From contig JBAOHJ010000003.1 of the NCBI GenBank assembly GCA_037045055.1, positions 372,001 through 436,000 of the forward strand: a stretch of DNA of 64,000 nucleotides, in the 5' to 3' direction. This stretch comes from Phosphoribacter sp037045055. Lineage in GTDB: Bacteria > Actinomycetota > Actinomycetes > Actinomycetales > Dermatophilaceae. The notes under the pieces are model-generated. The model saw nothing but the letters and a program-made list of their open reading frames with translations. It was not told where the DNA came from and did no database searches. Below are positions 61,888 to 64,000 of this stretch, one piece after another. The position numbers were made by a program, and so were the translations under genes. How positions within the stretch are numbered: position 1 is the stretch's first letter; every line of letters begins with the position of its first letter.

Positions 61888-63171
61888 TCAGACTCGGATC
61901 TGCCCGTCGCCCTCGACGATCCACTTCGTCGTGGTCAGCTCCGGCAGCGCCATCGGGCCCCGGGCGTGCAGCTTCTGAGTGGAGATGCCGATCTCCGCGC
62001 CCATCCCGAACTGCCCACCGTCGGTGAACCGGCTCGAGGCGTTGACCATGACCACGGCGGCGTCGACCTCGGCGACGAACCGGCGAGCGGCGGCCCGGCT
62101 GCCCGTGACGATCACCTCGGTGTGCATGGTCCCGTGGGCGCGGATGTGCGCCAACGCCTCGTCGAGGCTGCTCACCGTCCGGACGTTCATCTCCAAGCGG
62201 TGCCACTCGGTCGCGTAGTCCGCAGCGGTCACCGAGGTGTAGGCCGCGCCCGCGTCGACGGCATACGGCTGCACCTGCGGCGCGACGTGCAGCAGCACGC
62301 CGGCGTTGCCGAGGGCGGCGATGGCCTTGGGCAGGAACCGCGCGGCCACCGCGTCGTGGACCAGCAGCGACTCGGCGGCGTTGCAGACACTGGGCCGTTG
62401 GGTCTTGGCGTTGACCACGAGGGCCAGGGCCATGTCCAGGTCGGCGTCGGCGTCGACGTACACGTGGTTGACCCCGGTGCCGGTCTCGATGACCGGGACG
62501 GTGGACTCCCGCACGACGGTGCGGATGAGGTCGGCACCGCCGCGAGGGATGACCAGGTCGACCAGGCCCCGGGCGGTCATCAACGCCCGGGCCGCGTCGT
62601 GCCCCCCGCCGTCGAGCAGGTCGACCGCGTCCTGGGGCAGGTCCTGGGAGCTCAGCGCCTGGCGCAGCACGGCGACCAGCGCCCGGTTGGAGTCGCCCGC
62701 GGCCGACCCCCCGCGCAGGATGACCGCGTTGCCGCTCTTGAGGGCCAGGGCGGCGGCGTCGACGGTGACGTTGGGCCGGGCCTCGTAGATCATCCCGATG
62801 ACGCCTACGGGCACCCGGACCTGGCGGATCTGCAGGCCGTTGGCCAGCGTGGACCCGCGGACCACCTCCCCGACCGGGTCGGGCAACGCAGCGACCTCGC
62901 GGAGGGCCGCCGCGATGTCGCCGACCCGGCTGCGGTCCAGCATGAGCCGGTCCAGCAGGCCGTCGGCCAGGCCGCCAGCCCGGCCGCGCTGCAGGTCCAG
63001 GGCGTTGGCCGCGACGATCTGCGCGGTGTCGGCCTCGAGCGCGTCGGCCATGGCGTGCAGGGCCGCGTCCTTGTCCGCGCGGGTGAGCAGTCCGAGGCGC
63101 AGGGCGGCCGCGCGGGCCCGTCCCGCCAGTCGGGCGACGTCGGCGACGACGCCAGGGTCCAGATCGGCCAT
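61888..63171 (-). CDS. proA: Glutamate-5-semialdehyde dehydrogenase ProA
   Basis: ProA reduces gamma-glutamyl phosphate to the semialdehyde in proline synthesis, using NADPH. The 427-residue aldehyde-dehydrogenase-fold protein has VPVGVIGMIYEARPNVTVDAA, the catalytic cysteine in RPSVCNAAESLL, and the HTEVIVTGS and NASSRFTDGGQFGMGAEIGIST blocks characteristic of ProA. It starts 4 bp after the deacetylase stop, so the two may be co-transcribed. proB is not in the window. Confidence 0.96.
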   Translation of the reverse strand: MADLDPGVVADVARLAGRARAAALRLGLLTRADKDAALHAMADALEADTAQIVAANALDLQRGRAGGLADGLLDRLMLDRSRVGDIAAALREVAALPDPVGEVVRGSTLANGLQIRQVRVPVGVIGMIYEARPNVTVDAAALALKSGNAVILRGGSAAGDSNRALVAVLRQALSSQDLPQDAVDLLDGGGHDAARALMTARGLVDLVIPRGGADLIRTVVRESTVPVIETGTGVNHVYVDADADLDMALALVVNAKTQRPSVCNAAESLLVHDAVAARFLPKAIAALGNAGVLLHVAPQVQPYAVDAGAAYTSVTAADYATEWHRLEMNVRTVSSLDEALAHIRAHGTMHTEVIVTGSRAAARRFVAEVDAAVVMVNASSRFTDGGQFGMGAEIGISTQKLHARGPMALPELTTTKWIVEGDGQIRV

Positions 63172-63175
63172 GGCC

Positions 63176-63859
63176 CTAGGGTATGCCGCCCGCGGGACCG
63201 ACCAACTCGGACAGGGTCACCAGCGCACGGCCCCGGGCCTGCAGCGTGGCGACCACCGTGTCGGTGGCGCCCACCACGCCGGCGCGGCTCGGGGCGCCCT
63301 CGTGCAGCACCCCGATCGCCCCGGGCGTCATGGCCCGCAGCACCCGGGGCACGATCCACCGGTCGCTGGGCCGGCCGGAGTGCAGGCCGGCCACCCCGCC
63401 GAGCACCCCGCGCAGGCCCTGGGCCTCGGCGACGTCGAGCATCCGGGGGGTGAACCACCCGGAGCCGGGCCGGAACCACCGCACCGGCTGGTGGGGCTGC
63501 AGCATCGCCGTCACCTCGGCCAGCTGTCGGGAGAACTCGCGCAGCGGCAGTCGGACCGAGGGCTCGTCGCGCATGAGGTGGTTGGCGATCTCGTGCCCCT
63601 GCGCGACGATCCTGGCCACGAGATCCTCGTGACCGACGACCCGCTCGCCGATGAGGAAGAACGTCGCCCGGGCGCCCCGCCGGGCCAGCACGTCCAGCAG
63701 CCGCGGCGTGAGCGACGGGTGCGGCCCGTCGTCTAAGGTCAGCGCCACGGCGTGCGCACCGGGCGGGCCGTGCCACAGGACCCGGGGGGCCACCCGACCG
63801 AGCACCCGGGGCACGAGGGGAGCGTCCACCCGGGGCGCGGTCGGCCCGCCGGAGTCCAT
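63176..63859 (-). CDS. NodB-domain polysaccharide deacetylase
   Basis: A 227-residue protein with NodB-type motifs: LTLDDGPHPSLTP (metal-binding Asp), HEIANHLMRD (one His and one Asp, where many have HxxxH) and RWFRPGSGWFTPR. It could deacetylate cell-wall or other polysaccharide. There is no strong signal peptide. The ATG at 63859 is preferred; an in-frame ATG further up at 63970 overlaps the next plus-strand frame. The HEIANH segment matches the second family motif closely enough for activity to be possible. Confidence 0.82.
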   Translation of the reverse strand: MDSGGPTAPRVDAPLVPRVLGRVAPRVLWHGPPGAHAVALTLDDGPHPSLTPRLLDVLARRGARATFFLIGERVVGHEDLVARIVAQGHEIANHLMRDEPSVRLPLREFSRQLAEVTAMLQPHQPVRWFRPGSGWFTPRMLDVAEAQGLRGVLGGVAGLHSGRPSDRWIVPRVLRAMTPGAIGVLHEGAPSRAGVVGATDTVVATLQARGRALVTLSELVGPAGGIP

Positions 63860-63965
63860 GCCCGATGCTAAGCCGGGCCGCCCGCCGGTGACGGACACCC
63901 GGACGCGCCGCGCACCGCTGCTGCCACAATCGCCCTGAGCCGACCATCGACATTCGGGGGGAGAC

Positions 63966-64000
63966 ATCAAAGGCCTCTACGCGCTCAAACCCTGGTACAC
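63966..64000 (+). CDS. Possible start of a further gene with ATC start codon (partial)
   Basis: The last 35 bases read ATC AAA GGC CTC TAC GCG CTC AAA CCC TGG TAC, preceded by GGGGGGAG and an in-frame stop at 63936. No ATG, GTG or TTG lies between that stop and the end of the window in this frame. The peptide IKGLYALKPWY recalls, from memory, the start of CDP-alcohol phosphatidyltransferase-like proteins. If real, it would use the rare start ATC. The evidence is short and the call is weak. Confidence 0.3.
   Translation, partial: MKGLYALKPWY

Overview
The window is chromosomal DNA of a very G+C-rich Gram-positive actinomycete. The order and content of the genes, the meso-diaminopimelate-type MurE motif, an F420-family enzyme, class II ribonucleotide reductase with NrdR, SAM-IV riboswitches and a PAC2 protein all point to Actinomycetota, most likely Micrococcales of the Intrasporangiaceae/Dermatophilaceae type. 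The family assignment is inference. Almost everything is core housekeeping sequence; no phage, insertion sequence, CRISPR array or secretion island was seen.

Layout. 315-14713 (minus strand): the division and cell-wall (dcw) cluster in the order mraZ, rsmH, ftsL, ftsI, murE, murF, mraY, murD, ftsW, murG, murC, ftsQ, mostly joined by 4-bp stop/start overlaps; ftsZ would lie just outside the left edge. 15074-19846 (plus): moxR, a DUF58 gene and a membrane transglutaminase. 19834-23776 (minus): principal sigma factor, a universal stress protein, and metX behind a SAM-IV riboswitch. 23881-30578: small accessory genes (SRPBCC/ArsR pair, DUF4192, DUF1232, EcsC, a family A DNA polymerase, PAC2) with short tandem repeats between some of them. 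30689-37139 (minus): hrpA, a PfkB kinase and metY behind a second SAM-IV riboswitch. 37290-41077: F420-type reductase, SPFH plus ribbon-helix-helix pair, an unknown gene and a CPBP protease. 41274-45217: nrdR-nrdJ operon with paired NrdR boxes. 45538-46971: divergent LysM gene and lexA with SOS boxes. 46978-49564: sirtuin, and a LysR regulator with DUF4395 target, both carrying the same operator. 49609-54803 (minus): degV, plsY, comEA, comEC. 54820-57916: leuS with a likely attenuator. 58057-63859: thioesterase, tRNA-Ala, a nadD-rsfS-phosphatase operon, a glycosyltransferase, proA and a polysaccharide deacetylase.

How the parts work together. The left third builds and polymerises peptidoglycan at the septum, with its own regulator MraZ at the head; a second pair of MraZ-like boxes in front of moxR may tie that operon in. 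metX and metY are successive steps of methionine synthesis placed 13 kb apart but under the same kind of RNA switch. nrdR represses the reductase gene it is joined to. lexA and the LysM protein form a damage-response pair.

The most unusual signal is not a gene. The 8-bp word GTATGCCG (or its complement CGGCATAC) occurs 73 times by hand count, 35 in one orientation and 38 in the other, about once per 0.9 kb where about two would be expected by base composition. It lies in genes and between them, and often forces rare codons (TAT, GCA, ATA). Several copies sit as inverted pairs that can fold into hairpins, one a 15-bp perfect stem between convergent genes. This resembles the behaviour of DNA uptake sequences in Pasteurellaceae and Neisseriaceae, and the window encodes ComEA and ComEC, but the function here is unknown.
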